Shown here: piece by piece, positions 1 to 8,095 of the stretch
How positions within the stretch are numbered: position 1 is the stretch's first letter
Layout of the letters: each line of letters begins with the position of its first letter
NCBI GenBank assembly: GCA_020627705.1
Contig: JAHDGJ010000013.1
Coordinates: forward strand, 45,902-109,901
Source: Saprospiraceae bacterium
GTDB taxonomy: Bacteria; Bacteroidota; Bacteroidia; Chitinophagales; Saprospiraceae
Length of the DNA: 64,000 bases
Direction: 5' to 3'
Notes under the pieces: generated by a model
What the model was told of the DNA's origin: nothing
Seen by the model: the letters and a program-made list of their open reading frames with translations, nothing else
The model's database searches: none
Translations under genes and position numbers: made by a program

Positions 1-7
1 CATTTGA

Positions 8-40
8 GTAACCTTTTGTTAACATTAGGTTAACATTAAG
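8..40. promoter_or_regulatory. PHO-box-like 11-bp direct repeats
   Basis: TTAACA occurs at 19-24 and 30-35, an exact 11-bp period, with a degenerate copy (GTAACC) at 8-13. Hexamer repeats with an 11-bp period are the architecture of PhoB/PhoP binding sites in other phyla. A near copy of bases 9-28 (18 of 20 identical) lies at 4626-4645 upstream of the lipoprotein gene, in the same orientation. By analogy this copy would control a leftward gene beyond the window edge. The regulator is inferred, not seen. Confidence 0.4.
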
Positions 41-143
41 CTTATATTTACATGATATAGATGTACATTTACATCAAAGAGTAAGCCCCACTGAAATCAT
101 CAATAGGGCTTCCATTCCAAATTATTGGAAAAATTGCAAGCTT

Positions 144-163
144 GCCTCCGATATATCGGGGGC
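144..163. terminator. Hairpin after the receptor gene
   Basis: This is a 20-base near-perfect palindrome beginning GCCTCCGAT, with one G-T pair. It lies 16 bases beyond the stop of the minus-strand receptor gene. It is followed by a T-rich stretch on the plus strand only, so as an intrinsic terminator it would better serve a rightward transcript. It may simply protect the 3' end of the receptor mRNA. Confidence 0.3.
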
Positions 164-178
164 ATTTTACTTTCGATA

Positions 179-3061
179 CTATAATAATCTAAAGCCGAAG
201 CTTATTCCAAAACTTAGACCTGGATCAAAACTTGAAAAAATTTGATCTGCTGCATTATATGACTGAAAAACAGACTCTCTTGAGCTATTCAAAATGTTGT
301 TTACATTAAGACTCATTTTGACTTTCTCATCCTCTCCAAATGAATTATTCAAACTGAAGTTTAAACTGTGAAATGGCCGAGCATATACATCAGGAAACAA
401 TCCCCCTCCTACCACGGCAAGTGTTCTCCCTTTAACGTTGTAAAACAATCCCATATCCAAAGGTTTGTTTTTAGCTTGATAGCTAAGTCCTGCATTTACA
501 ATAAACGGCGCTTGCCCTGCCATTTGTCTAGAATCATTAATTGTCTCCCCTTCTTTTTCGAAGGCCTTTCTAGAATCATACTCCAATGCTGTCATCTCTA
601 TACTCGATTCAACAACAGTTACATTGGTATTAAAACTTAAACCTTCCAATTTTGGCGAGAGAAAATCCAAGGCTTTTCGAACTTCCATTTCTATTCCGAA
701 TACTTGGCCATCTCCTACATTTCGAGGTTGAAATTCGTTGGATGTTTGAGCCGCAGGAATTCGTACTAATTCGATCGGATTATCAAAAGTCTTGACAAAG
801 GCACTAATCGAATACAATTGACCACGGTCTTGATACATCTCCCATCTCAAATCAAAGTTATTGATTCGTGTCTCAGATAAATTACCTCCCCAATCCTCAT
901 ATTGAAACAATGATCCATTGAAAATTCTATTCGAAATTGGATCCAAGATCTGAGCGAATGACAATTCCTTGAAGCTTGGTCTTGCGATTGATCTTGAATA
1001 TGATACTCTTACATTTTGTTTGTCGGATATTGATTGGACCAAATTGAGCGAGGGAAATAAATCCAAAGAATCCAATACTTTCTGATTTTCCAAATTATTA
1101 CCCGTTCCAAAATTCGCATATTCAATATCCCTACCTGTATGACGTTGGGTAAATTTTTCCGCTCGTAATCCTGCAATCATCTTTAGCTTACTTGTCAGAT
1201 TTAAATCTGCGGAAACATAAGCTGAAGTATTGTTTACGTTTGAATTATACTCATTGGGATTCGGCGTATTGTTCCCTGAAGCATAATATATAACACCACC
1301 GGGATAGATATTTTCTGGTGTCAACACTTCTGAAGGGTTACCTGTCCATGTAGGCTGTGTTCCAAAAAACTGCATATCAAAGGCTAAGATGTTATAGTCT
1401 CTTTCTTTATATACATGGCCAAATCCAAATTTCAATTTAGCTTCTTCTCCTTTGAATTGAAACTTTTTAGTCAAATCTACTTTTCCATTTAGGTTGACTT
1501 CATCCAAGTATCTCCAAAGTCTACTTGGGTTTCCTCCAGCACCTGCCACAAATTGCTGATTGTCTCCACCGAAGAAAGAATACGCTGTTTTCCGAATGTC
1601 AGGATCTGTTAGAGAAGACCAAGTTGGAGAAACCCTCCAGTCCAAATCCCAATTGGAATCTTTTGATGTATATCTACCATTCAACAACACATTTGTGATT
1701 CGACGTTGTGAATATTCTAGATTATCTGAATTTGCTAAATATCCTGATTGACCTATAGCATCACTGTTATTATCAATAGCAAATTCGGCCGCTTTCGATT
1801 CTCCGTTTTGTAGGTGAAGTACATTCAATTTATGTTTAGTGTATTTGGTCTTAAATGCCAAACCTGCCATACCACCGACTAAAATGTTTTCTTCTCCAAC
1901 ATCGCCTTGCAAAGTAGTTGAATAAACTTGCTCATATTCATCAGAAGCAATAGGCTTTTGATATTCTCCATATTGAAGTTCTTGGTATAAACTTCTAGAG
2001 CTTCTATAAGCACCCGAAAAGATATATCCTAAGCTGTTGTCGTTTTTAAAATTTTTCTGATCTCCATAAGATAAGCCAATACTAAAATCAGGCATACTTG
2101 TTTTGGTTGTCGCATCCAAGGTTGGATTAAACGCACTGACAAAAGACTGAACAGTTGGTTGGTTATGACCACTAATAGGACTCGGCACAGTTTCCTCAAA
2201 CGCCAACTGTTGCAACTTTCGAGTGCCATCATCAATGCCCAACCAATCGGTCGATCCCCCTGCGTATGTCAAAAACTCACTGTTCAAATGCATGCTTGGA
2301 TTAAATCCAAGACCCAAGGATAATTCCATCATTCGCTCTTCCGGAAAATCTTTGGTTTCTATGTTGACCAAACCTCCTGTAAAATCTGCTGGCAATTCAG
2401 CCAAGGAAGACTTATACACCACCATGTTGTTTATTAGGTTGGTAGGAAAAATATCAATTTGCAAACTGTTTCTATCAGGATCCAAACCCGGAATCTCTAC
2501 TCCATTTAACATTGTTTTGGAGTATCGATCTCCCAATCCTCGAACGAAAACGTATTTGCCTCCCTCTACAGATACTCCAGTAACTCGTTTAACAGCATCT
2601 GCAGCATTAGAATCTCCAATCTTCTTGAATTTCGCGGCAGATATTCCGTCCAATAAGTTGGTCGCTTTTCGTTTAACCGTTGTGAGTGCAATTTCGGTAT
2701 TTCGGGATTGTGTAGCAGTGATCACTACTTCTTCTATCATCTCGGATTCTTCTTGAAGTCTGCCATTCACTTCGGTTATCTCGCCAGCCGTAACTACAAT
2801 ATCACTAACTACTAGGTCAGCATAACTAATGTAGGAAAACACCAGTGTGTAAGTACCTGGATCAAGGCTGAGAGAAAACGCTCCATCAAGATCAGTGTCA
2901 GTCCCTGTACTAGTTTCTTTAACTAAAACAGTCCCAAACATAATCGGCTCACCAGATAGGTCGTCATAAACTTTTCCTCGAATGGTACCTTTTTGCGCAG
3001 TCAATGAAACCGCCATTAAAAACAAACAAAGAGTAAGTAACTTTTTTTGCAATTTTTCCAT
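179..3061 (-). CDS. TonB-dependent outer-membrane receptor with N-terminal carboxypeptidase-regulatory-like domain
   Basis: This 960-residue protein is an outer-membrane active transporter powered by TonB/ExbBD. It has a signal peptide (residues 1-22, ending LTAQ), a CarboxypepD_reg-like beta-sandwich at about 25-105, a plug domain at about 120-240 (EEVVITATQSRN, then FVRGLGDRYSKTMLNGVEIPG) and a beta-barrel to the C-terminus, which ends in the expected aromatic/hydrophobic residues (FGFRLL). The substrate cannot be read from the sequence. The gene follows a cysteine-rich surface lipoprotein on the same strand, the usual receptor/lipoprotein pairing of the phylum. A terminator-like hairpin between the two suggests the receptor is made at a lower level. 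A PHO-box-like repeat upstream of the pair hints at phosphate control, which is inference. Confidence 0.9.
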   Translation of the reverse strand: MEKLQKKLLTLCLFLMAVSLTAQKGTIRGKVYDDLSGEPIMFGTVLVKETSTGTDTDLDGAFSLSLDPGTYTLVFSYISYADLVVSDIVVTAGEITEVNGRLQEESEMIEEVVITATQSRNTEIALTTVKRKATNLLDGISAAKFKKIGDSNAADAVKRVTGVSVEGGKYVFVRGLGDRYSKTMLNGVEIPGLDPDRNSLQIDIFPTNLINNMVVYKSSLAELPADFTGGLVNIETKDFPEERMMELSLGLGFNPSMHLNSEFLTYAGGSTDWLGIDDGTRKLQQLAFEETVPSPISGHNQPTVQSFVSAFNPTLDATTKTSMPDFSIGLSYGDQKNFKNDNSLGYIFSGAYRSSRSLYQELQYGEYQKPIASDEYEQVYSTTLQGDVGEENILVGGMAGLAFKTKYTKHKLNVLHLQNGESKAAEFAIDNNSDAIGQSGYLANSDNLEYSQRRITNVLLNGRYTSKDSNWDLDWRVSPTWSSLTDPDIRKTAYSFFGGDNQQFVAGAGGNPSRLWRYLDEVNLNGKVDLTKKFQFKGEEAKLKFGFGHVYKERDYNILAFDMQFFGTQPTWTGNPSEVLTPENIYPGGVIYYASGNNTPNPNEYNSNVNNTSAYVSADLNLTSKLKMIAGLRAEKFTQRHTGRDIEYANFGTGNNLENQKVLDSLDLFPSLNLVQSISDKQNVRVSYSRSIARPSFKELSFAQILDPISNRIFNGSLFQYEDWGGNLSETRINNFDLRWEMYQDRGQLYSISAFVKTFDNPIELVRIPAAQTSNEFQPRNVGDGQVFGIEMEVRKALDFLSPKLEGLSFNTNVTVVESSIEMTALEYDSRKAFEKEGETINDSRQMAGQAPFIVNAGLSYQAKNKPLDMGLFYNVKGRTLAVVGGGLFPDVYARPFHSLNFSLNNSFGEDEKVKMSLNVNNILNSSRESVFQSYNAADQIFSSFDPGLSFGISFGFRLL

Positions 3062-3072
3062 GTTACATGTTT

Positions 3073-3102
3073 AAAAAAGGAGTTTAGTTTTTTCCAAACT
3101 CC
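3073..3102 (-). terminator. Intrinsic terminator/attenuator between lipoprotein and receptor genes
   Basis: On the minus strand a 7-bp GC-containing stem (GGAGTTT with AAACTCC, 10-base loop) is followed by a run of six T. The T run ends about 12 bases before the receptor ATG. The position suggests partial termination after the lipoprotein gene, giving more lipoprotein than receptor. Confidence 0.7.
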
Positions 3103-3130
3103 ATGTCTTTTTTTACTATTTCAAAATATT

Positions 3131-4483
3131 TTATAATCCTATAGAATTCAATGTGCCCGATGTTGCTCCCCAAGTCCAACCAAATTCAGAAGCATTTGGT
3201 CCAACTGTATTCGCATTCATTCCCACCTCAGTTCCTGCTCCAGCAGGAAAATCGACAAACATCGTTGCTGCGTCAAATCCCGCAGGTGCTGTAAATTCCC
3301 ATGTGCCTGATGCACATAATCCATCTCCTCCAAAGCTTTCAATTCCAGCATTTGCATCGTAGCCCGCGTCAATCCCAAAAATGTATAAATTCGTAATTCC
3401 ACTGTTGGTGTTGTCGTCCCAATCCACAAAGTGATCAATAGCTGCACCACCGTAAATAATTCCATTATCGAATGAGTTACACCCTTGAGTATAAGTACCC
3501 TCTGGACCATCCAATTCCATTGCACTTCCACCTTGAGGCAAAGCCACAATCCAATTGCTACAGGTTCCATTCCAAGCTTGATCAGTATCTAAACCGTCAT
3601 CACCACAATTCCAAACCAAAACATTTTCGAGACTTACTGTCCCACCAAACCATTCTATTCCATCATCTGCATTTGCCACAACCTCCACATTATTTATTTC
3701 TGTACCTGATCCAACACCTCCTAGTGTTAATCCATTTATCTCGTTACCCGCTCCGATGTTGGTACCACCATGTCTGATCGAAATGTAAGTAATACACCCT
3801 GAGTTATCCTCAGGATTATTCCCTCCATACAAGCCGTTAGAATCGGAGGTAGGAATTCCCTCTATTTGTAATTCTGCAACATCTTGGTCATTTTCGTTTT
3901 GAGCTGAAATTGGAGCATTTCCAAGAATTATCAACCCACCCCATAGACCTGGAACATTAGGCTCCAAATTTGGAGATGCAAAATTCCCTGCCGCTACCAT
4001 TTCAGGTGTTAATTCGTCTGCAATTGATGTCAATATAATTGGAGCTTCAGCAGTTCCTTTCGCATTAAGTTTACCTCCACGAGCAATCAACAAAGCGCTT
4101 GAGCTAGCACCTGCGCCAGCCTCGCCTTTTACGACAGTTCCTGCCTCGATGGTCAAGGTTACTCCAGATTCAACAGCCACTCTACCACCCAGTATCCATG
4201 TTTTATCATTCGTCCATGTGACATCCGATGCAATGTTTGCTTCTACCCTTTCAATCGTTGGGTCACCTTCCTCTACGCAATCACAATCGGCTGTCAATAT
4301 TTCTCCTGGTGCACAAATCACCCCATCACAAGGACCCGCAGTACTCATACATGTACAATCCAATAGTTGCAAAGAACCTTCAGGGCATGTGTTATCACAT
4401 TCATTGTCACCATCGCCACATGAGGTAATAATCAATAATGAAGCAAAAAGAAGAATTGATAGTTGAGAGAATCGTTTTAACAT
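3131..4483 (-). CDS. Surface lipoprotein with Cys-rich N-terminus and beta-helix-like body
   Basis: The start is placed at the ATG at 4483, 18 codons inside the longest reading frame, because it gives a clean lipoprotein signal: a short basic start, a hydrophobic stretch and the lipobox IITSC with C22. The acidic residues after the cysteine (GDGDNE) resemble Bacteroidota surface-export signals. Two short cysteine-rich repeats follow (CDNTCPEGS and CDGVICAPGE, each ending in a CxC). The remaining ~370 residues are rich in Gly/Asn, with recurring turns (GGVGSG, NNVEVVANADDGIEWFGGTV) typical of right-handed parallel beta-helices, but I see no catalytic signature of a pectate lyase. It is probably the surface partner of the receptor encoded next. 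The function is unknown. Confidence 0.75.
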   Translation of the reverse strand: MLKRFSQLSILLFASLLIITSCGDGDNECDNTCPEGSLQLLDCTCMSTAGPCDGVICAPGEILTADCDCVEEGDPTIERVEANIASDVTWTNDKTWILGGRVAVESGVTLTIEAGTVVKGEAGAGASSSALLIARGGKLNAKGTAEAPIILTSIADELTPEMVAAGNFASPNLEPNVPGLWGGLIILGNAPISAQNENDQDVAELQIEGIPTSDSNGLYGGNNPEDNSGCITYISIRHGGTNIGAGNEINGLTLGGVGSGTEINNVEVVANADDGIEWFGGTVSLENVLVWNCGDDGLDTDQAWNGTCSNWIVALPQGGSAMELDGPEGTYTQGCNSFDNGIIYGGAAIDHFVDWDDNTNSGITNLYIFGIDAGYDANAGIESFGGDGLCASGTWEFTAPAGFDAATMFVDFPAGAGTEVGMNANTVGPNASEFGWTWGATSGTLNSIGL

Positions 4484-4541
4484 CTTTGATTTCGTTTTTA
4501 TTAGTGAATATTTGACTCTTGCAATTTTTCCATTCACACTG

Positions 4542-4549
4542 CAAAATTA
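4542..4549 (-). promoter_or_regulatory. Bacteroidota -7 box for the lipoprotein-receptor unit
   Basis: The minus strand reads TAATTTTG, an exact match to the TAnnTTTG -7 consensus, 59 bases upstream of the lipoprotein ATG. No good -33 TTG lies at the usual distance, which would fit activator dependence. Confidence 0.35.
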
Positions 4550-4613
4550 GGTGTGATTAAGAGCTGCTGAGTTTGGGGTATGTTATTTGTCTATTATGCG
4601 AGTGTTAAGCTTT

Positions 4614-4645
4614 ATAAGCGTAGCTTAACCTTGGGTTAACATTAG
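4614..4645. promoter_or_regulatory. PHO-box-like repeat upstream of the lipoprotein-receptor unit
   Basis: TTAACC at 4625-4630 and TTAACA at 4636-4641 are spaced by exactly 11 bp, with a degenerate unit at 4614. The core at 4626-4645 matches 9-28 at 18 of 20 bases. It is about 65 bp upstream of the predicted -7 box. It lies in the 323-bp gap at 4484-4806, which otherwise holds a promoter, a 13-bp tandem repeat and no gene I can support. Confidence 0.4.
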
Positions 4646-4762
4646 ACATCTTATGCACATCTAAACGACTGATTCACTGCGTTTTAAATCTTTGCAGAAG
4701 ACTTTGTAAAGTAATTTACATTTGTTAACTCCAAATCCATCTAAAGGAGTTTTACATGTTAT

Positions 4763-4788
4763 TTAGTAGAGAATATTAGTAGAGAATA
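4763..4788. repeat. 13-bp perfect tandem duplication
   Basis: TTAGTAGAGAATA occurs twice in direct tandem (4763-4775 and 4776-4788), just downstream of the aquaporin stop on the minus strand. It looks like a recent slippage or duplication. No function is evident. Confidence 0.8.
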
Positions 4789-4806
4789 ATGTGCTTTTTA
4801 ATGTGT

Positions 4807-5442
4807 TCAATCCTTAAAATACCACCATGTAACAGAGGCCATGATTGCACCAAGAATGGGTGCCAAAACATACATCCATAAGTCACTGAACTCCATCGAA
4901 ACGACAGCAGGCCCTAGGGATCTTGCTGGGTTCATCGAGGCTCCAGTTATGGGTCCAGCAAAAATGGCTTCTACCCCTACAGTCGCGCCCACAGCTAACC
5001 CTGTAAATGCTTCAATCTTTTTGTTTTGGCTTACAAACAGTATGACAAGCATTAAAATGTAAGTTAGAATAAGCTCGAGCACAAACGTTTGTATCCAACT
5101 GCCTGAAGATCTGGTGGAGCCGAAGGAATCATGATTCGGAAACAATAAAGCCAAAATTACAGAAGCTAAAAGGGCCCCAGTACATTGTCCGATCAAGTAG
5201 CCCATCAAATTCCTCCGATTGAACCTATCCGTAAAAGCAAACGCAATGCTTACCGCTGGATTTATATGTGCTCCAGAGATTCTTCCAAATGTATAGATCA
5301 TGGCCATGACGATAAAACCAAACGTGATCCCAATTCCGACATTGGTTACGGCTCCAGACGATACGTCATCAATTACGATCGCCCCTGTTCCACAAAATAC
5401 AAGAGCAAAGGTGCCAATCAATTCGGCCAAATACTTTTTCAT
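4807..5442 (-). CDS. MIP-family aquaporin / aquaglyceroporin
   Basis: This 211-residue six-helix channel has both NPA boxes: NPAVS at residues 61-65 and NPARS at 171-175, with the selectivity-filter Arg directly after the second. AEL.GTF at the N-terminus and the SGAHINPA context are typical of the family. The length matches short bacterial MIPs. Its ATG overlaps the stop of the arsenate-reductase-type gene by 4 bases (ATGA), so the two are translationally coupled. In Sinorhizobium meliloti the aquaglyceroporin AqpS replaces the ArsB pump and lets arsenite leave the cell; the same pairing here suggests an arsenite or other uncharged-metalloid channel. Water or glycerol transport remains possible. 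Confidence 0.9.
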   Translation of the reverse strand: MKKYLAELIGTFALVFCGTGAIVIDDVSSGAVTNVGIGITFGFIVMAMIYTFGRISGAHINPAVSIAFAFTDRFNRRNLMGYLIGQCTGALLASVILALLFPNHDSFGSTRSSGSWIQTFVLELILTYILMLVILFVSQNKKIEAFTGLAVGATVGVEAIFAGPITGASMNPARSLGPAVVSMEFSDLWMYVLAPILGAIMASVTWWYFKD

Positions 5443-6062
5443 TCAAGTTCGACTTGGCTCATAACGAAAAGCATTTCTTTCCCAATCTGCTTAGCTCGTT
5501 CGAGATACATTTGGTCCGCCAAATCAGTGTCATCATACGCTTTAGGGTCTTCAAAAGGCAAGGCTAATCTAAAGTCACATCCCTGTACCATCGGACAGCC
5601 ATGATCTGCTTCTGTGCAGACCATGATCGCTCCAAATTTTTCTAATGGATTAGATGAAGCATCGTACTTCTTAGAGAATGCTGGATAAGGCTCCTTGTCT
5701 TTTTTCCAGGCAATTTGATATACAGGATTGTCCACTGAGCCATCCTCTAGAGAAACAGAAAAGCCAATTTTTTGAATTGCTTTTACTGCACGTTGATTAA
5801 AAGCAGTTGCCTCTGTTCCTCCAGAATAGGTTCCAATTTCAGGAAGCTGATAGTACTCCGCAGCAGCAGCCAACCACAATTGCCCCATATGACTTCTTCT
5901 AGAATTGTGCGTACAGATCACAATGAGTTTCGGCGTGATGCCATGACGATACCTATCTGAAAGATAGGCACTCAACTTTTCTAATTGTGCTCTCCTATTC
6001 AAATCAATGGATTCAAACTCTCCAATTAATTCGGTACAAACTTTATATAATCCCTCAAGCAT
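5439..6062 (-). CDS. Arsenate reductase-type low-molecular-weight phosphatase
   Basis: This 207-residue protein has the LMW-PTP/ArsC P-loop CTHNSRR with nucleophile C50 (C-x5-R), preceded by a beta-strand (KLIVI). Further cysteines at 149, 156 and 162 could form the redox relay of thioredoxin-linked arsenate reductases, and EDP at 171-173 can supply the general acid. An N-terminal extension of about 40 residues precedes the catalytic fold. It would reduce arsenate to arsenite, which the coupled downstream aquaporin could release. No ArsR-type regulator or ArsB/Acr3 pump is in the window. The alternative is a protein-tyrosine phosphatase, the name many Bacteroidota homologues carry. Confidence 0.82.
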   Translation of the reverse strand: MLEGLYKVCTELIGEFESIDLNRRAQLEKLSAYLSDRYRHGITPKLIVICTHNSRRSHMGQLWLAAAAEYYQLPEIGTYSGGTEATAFNQRAVKAIQKIGFSVSLEDGSVDNPVYQIAWKKDKEPYPAFSKKYDASSNPLEKFGAIMVCTEADHGCPMVQGCDFRLALPFEDPKAYDDTDLADQMYLERAKQIGKEMLFVMSQVELE

Positions 6063-6115
6063 AATAATTCTTCCTCTAAAATGATGTCCTATTACAAAAC
6101 TTAAATTCTAATCCT

Positions 6116-6123
6116 CAAAAATA
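6116..6123 (-). promoter_or_regulatory. -7 box for the arsC-aquaporin unit
   Basis: The minus strand reads TATTTTTG, matching TAnnTTTG, 54 bases upstream of the phosphatase ATG. No -33 element at standard spacing is obvious. Confidence 0.3.
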
Positions 6124-6240
6124 CCTATACTTTGAAATCCACATGTTATCAATTCATTATATCGCATGTATCAGCTGAATATAAAATGGTTGACCTACCT
6201 TCATCTTTTATAACTTTAAAAAAGGCAATAACATTCCACC

Positions 6241-7089
6241 TTGATCAAAAAAGCACTAAATCTATATATCTACAGTAGTCTCCATATTGCACTTGGTGCT
6301 GTGTGCTTGAGCTTGCACAGCTACGTTTTAAATATCGATTTGGTCAATTGGAACTACATTTGGTTTTTATTTTGTTCCACTATTGCCTTATATGGATTAC
6401 ATCGTCTAATTGGTATTAGAAAACTTAGAGATGTTCCAAATCAAGGTCGATTTGAGATAATTACGATTTACTACAAACACATTCTTTTCTATACTGCTAC
6501 ATCGTCCTTGGCACTCCTTTATTTTATTTCTCAACTGGATCTTTCTACAATCAAAATCGCTTCTGTTCCGGTCCTACTTTCATTGATTTATGTTTTACCA
6601 GTTTTGGGAAATGGAAAGAGATTGCGTGATTTGCATTTCGTAAAAATTTTCCTAATTGCTCTTTCTTGGTCATGGCTGACCAGTTTTATCCCACTTTTCC
6701 AAACGGGATTTGTAAAACTCGCCTATCTCATGTCCATAGAACGCTTTCTTTTCTTTATTGCCATTACCATTCCTTTTGATGTTAGGGATTTTCAGATTGA
6801 CAAACGCTCAAATGTAAAAACCTTAGTTAGTGCACTAGGAGTAAATACAAGTTATCTCTTGAGTCATATCATTCTTCTCTTAGCAAGTGTTTTAGCTTTG
6901 GTATTAATCATCCTAAAAGGGTGCTCCATTCCATATGGGCTTTCGCTTTTAGGCACACATGTACTTACTCATATGTGCATTCATTGGAGTAAAGGATCAC
7001 AAAACGATTATTATTTTTCAGGTCTTTTAGATGCTACTATGTTTCTCCCTTTCTTAATTTATAACTTATTAGTTTATTTATTTTTATAA
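6241..7089 (+). CDS. UbiA-like integral membrane protein with only the second Asp motif
   Basis: This 282-residue protein has about eight or nine hydrophobic segments. The sequence around residue 180 (FDVRDFQIDKRSNVKTL) matches the second DxxxD motif of UbiA prenyltransferases and its following Lys/Thr. The first motif (NDxxDxxxD) is missing: the matching loop reads YGLHRLIGIRKLRD. It is therefore a UbiA-superfamily relative whose prenyl-transfer activity is doubtful. The frame has no ATG before residue 164, so translation must start at the TTG at 6241. The DUF3179 lipoprotein gene follows after one base, so the two are surely co-transcribed. Function is unknown. Confidence 0.7.
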   Translation: MIKKALNLYIYSSLHIALGAVCLSLHSYVLNIDLVNWNYIWFLFCSTIALYGLHRLIGIRKLRDVPNQGRFEIITIYYKHILFYTATSSLALLYFISQLDLSTIKIASVPVLLSLIYVLPVLGNGKRLRDLHFVKIFLIALSWSWLTSFIPLFQTGFVKLAYLMSIERFLFFIAITIPFDVRDFQIDKRSNVKTLVSALGVNTSYLLSHIILLLASVLALVLIILKGCSIPYGLSLLGTHVLTHMCIHWSKGSQNDYYFSGLLDATMFLPFLIYNLLVYLFL

Positions 7090-7090
7090 G

Positions 7091-8095
7091 ATGAATAAAG
7101 GCTTACTCTTGCTTTCAGTTATCTTACTGTGCTTTAGCTGCGGAGACAATCCGCTGAGAAGAGAATGGAGTATTCCGGTAGAAGATATTTCGACGGGACT
7201 TAATGCTGATGATGATATACCAAGCATTGATTCACCCGAATTTATAGATATAGCGGATGTTGATTTTCTTGAGGAGAATGATGAAGTTATTTTGGTCAAA
7301 GTAGGAAATCAAATAAAGGTGTATCCACTCAAAATTTTGGAGTGGCACGAAATGGTCAATGACAGCATTGCTGGAATTCAAATTGCGGTTTCGCACTCTA
7401 CATTATCAGGCACAACCAGCATTTGGAACAGATCAATTGAAGGCTCCGTCTTGACTTTTGGCGTTTCTCGATATCAATACAAAAACAATCAAATCAGCTT
7501 TGATCGAGAAACTTTAAATTATTGGTCTCAATTACTTTCGAGATCTGTTTCTGGAAATCGTAGAGATTTCGAATTAGAAATCATTCCTCATATTCAAATC
7601 CCTTGGATTGCAGTAGTTAGTCAATTTTCTTCGGCCAAGGTCCTTTCTTCAAATACAGGATTTTCTCGAGATTATGATGTCTTTCCCTATGACGATTACA
7701 AAACCAACAATGCATATTACATCTATGATCCTATTGAATTGGATACCACTTTAGAAAGCAAAGATCTTGTTTTAGGAATCAACAGCAACGATTTGAAAAC
7801 ATTCTACGCTTGGGACTATAGTAATGTGCAATCAAACATTCAACACAGTACTTTTGATGGGAAGGATTTGATAATATTTAGCAACTCTCAACTCAAATTA
7901 CATCAAATCTTTCTTGACCCCAAAGACAGAAACTTTGAAGTCAATTTTACAAACCCATTAATGTTTGGCGACGATCTTGGCAACACCTACAATTTGCTAG
8001 GAGAAATAATAGAAGGGCCAAATACAGGCGAAAAACTTAGCCTACAAGAATCTAAAAGAATGTATTGGTTTGTTTGGGCTGATCATTCGTTTTGA
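7091..8095 (+). CDS. DUF3179-family lipoprotein lacking the conserved CPLC cysteines
   Basis: This 334-residue protein has a lipoprotein signal (LCFSC, C17). The body matches DUF3179 along its length: DDDIPSIDSPEFI, VYPLKILEWHEMVND, a GFSRDYDVFPYDDY block and a C-terminal YNLLGEIIEGPNTGEKL...WFVWADHSF block. In the family the central strand usually reads YCPLC; here it reads HSTLS, so both cysteines are serine. The function of DUF3179 is not established. Any metal or redox role of the two cysteines would be lost. It overlaps the convergent trmD gene by 13 bases. Confidence 0.85.
   Translation: MNKGLLLLSVILLCFSCGDNPLRREWSIPVEDISTGLNADDDIPSIDSPEFIDIADVDFLEENDEVILVKVGNQIKVYPLKILEWHEMVNDSIAGIQIAVSHSTLSGTTSIWNRSIEGSVLTFGVSRYQYKNNQISFDRETLNYWSQLLSRSVSGNRRDFELEIIPHIQIPWIAVVSQFSSAKVLSSNTGFSRDYDVFPYDDYKTNNAYYIYDPIELDTTLESKDLVLGINSNDLKTFYAWDYSNVQSNIQHSTFDGKDLIIFSNSQLKLHQIFLDPKDRNFEVNFTNPLMFGDDLGNTYNLLGEIIEGPNTGEKLSLQESKRMYWFVWADHSF

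Noticed and set aside
2223..2756. A 177-codon frame antisense to the first receptor gene
   Set aside because: It is a shadow of the plug-domain coding sequence, with no recognisable domain and no promoter or start context.
5185..5604. A 139-codon frame antisense to aquaporin and arsC
   Set aside because: It spans the overlap of two well-supported genes on the other strand and has the biased composition of a shadow frame.
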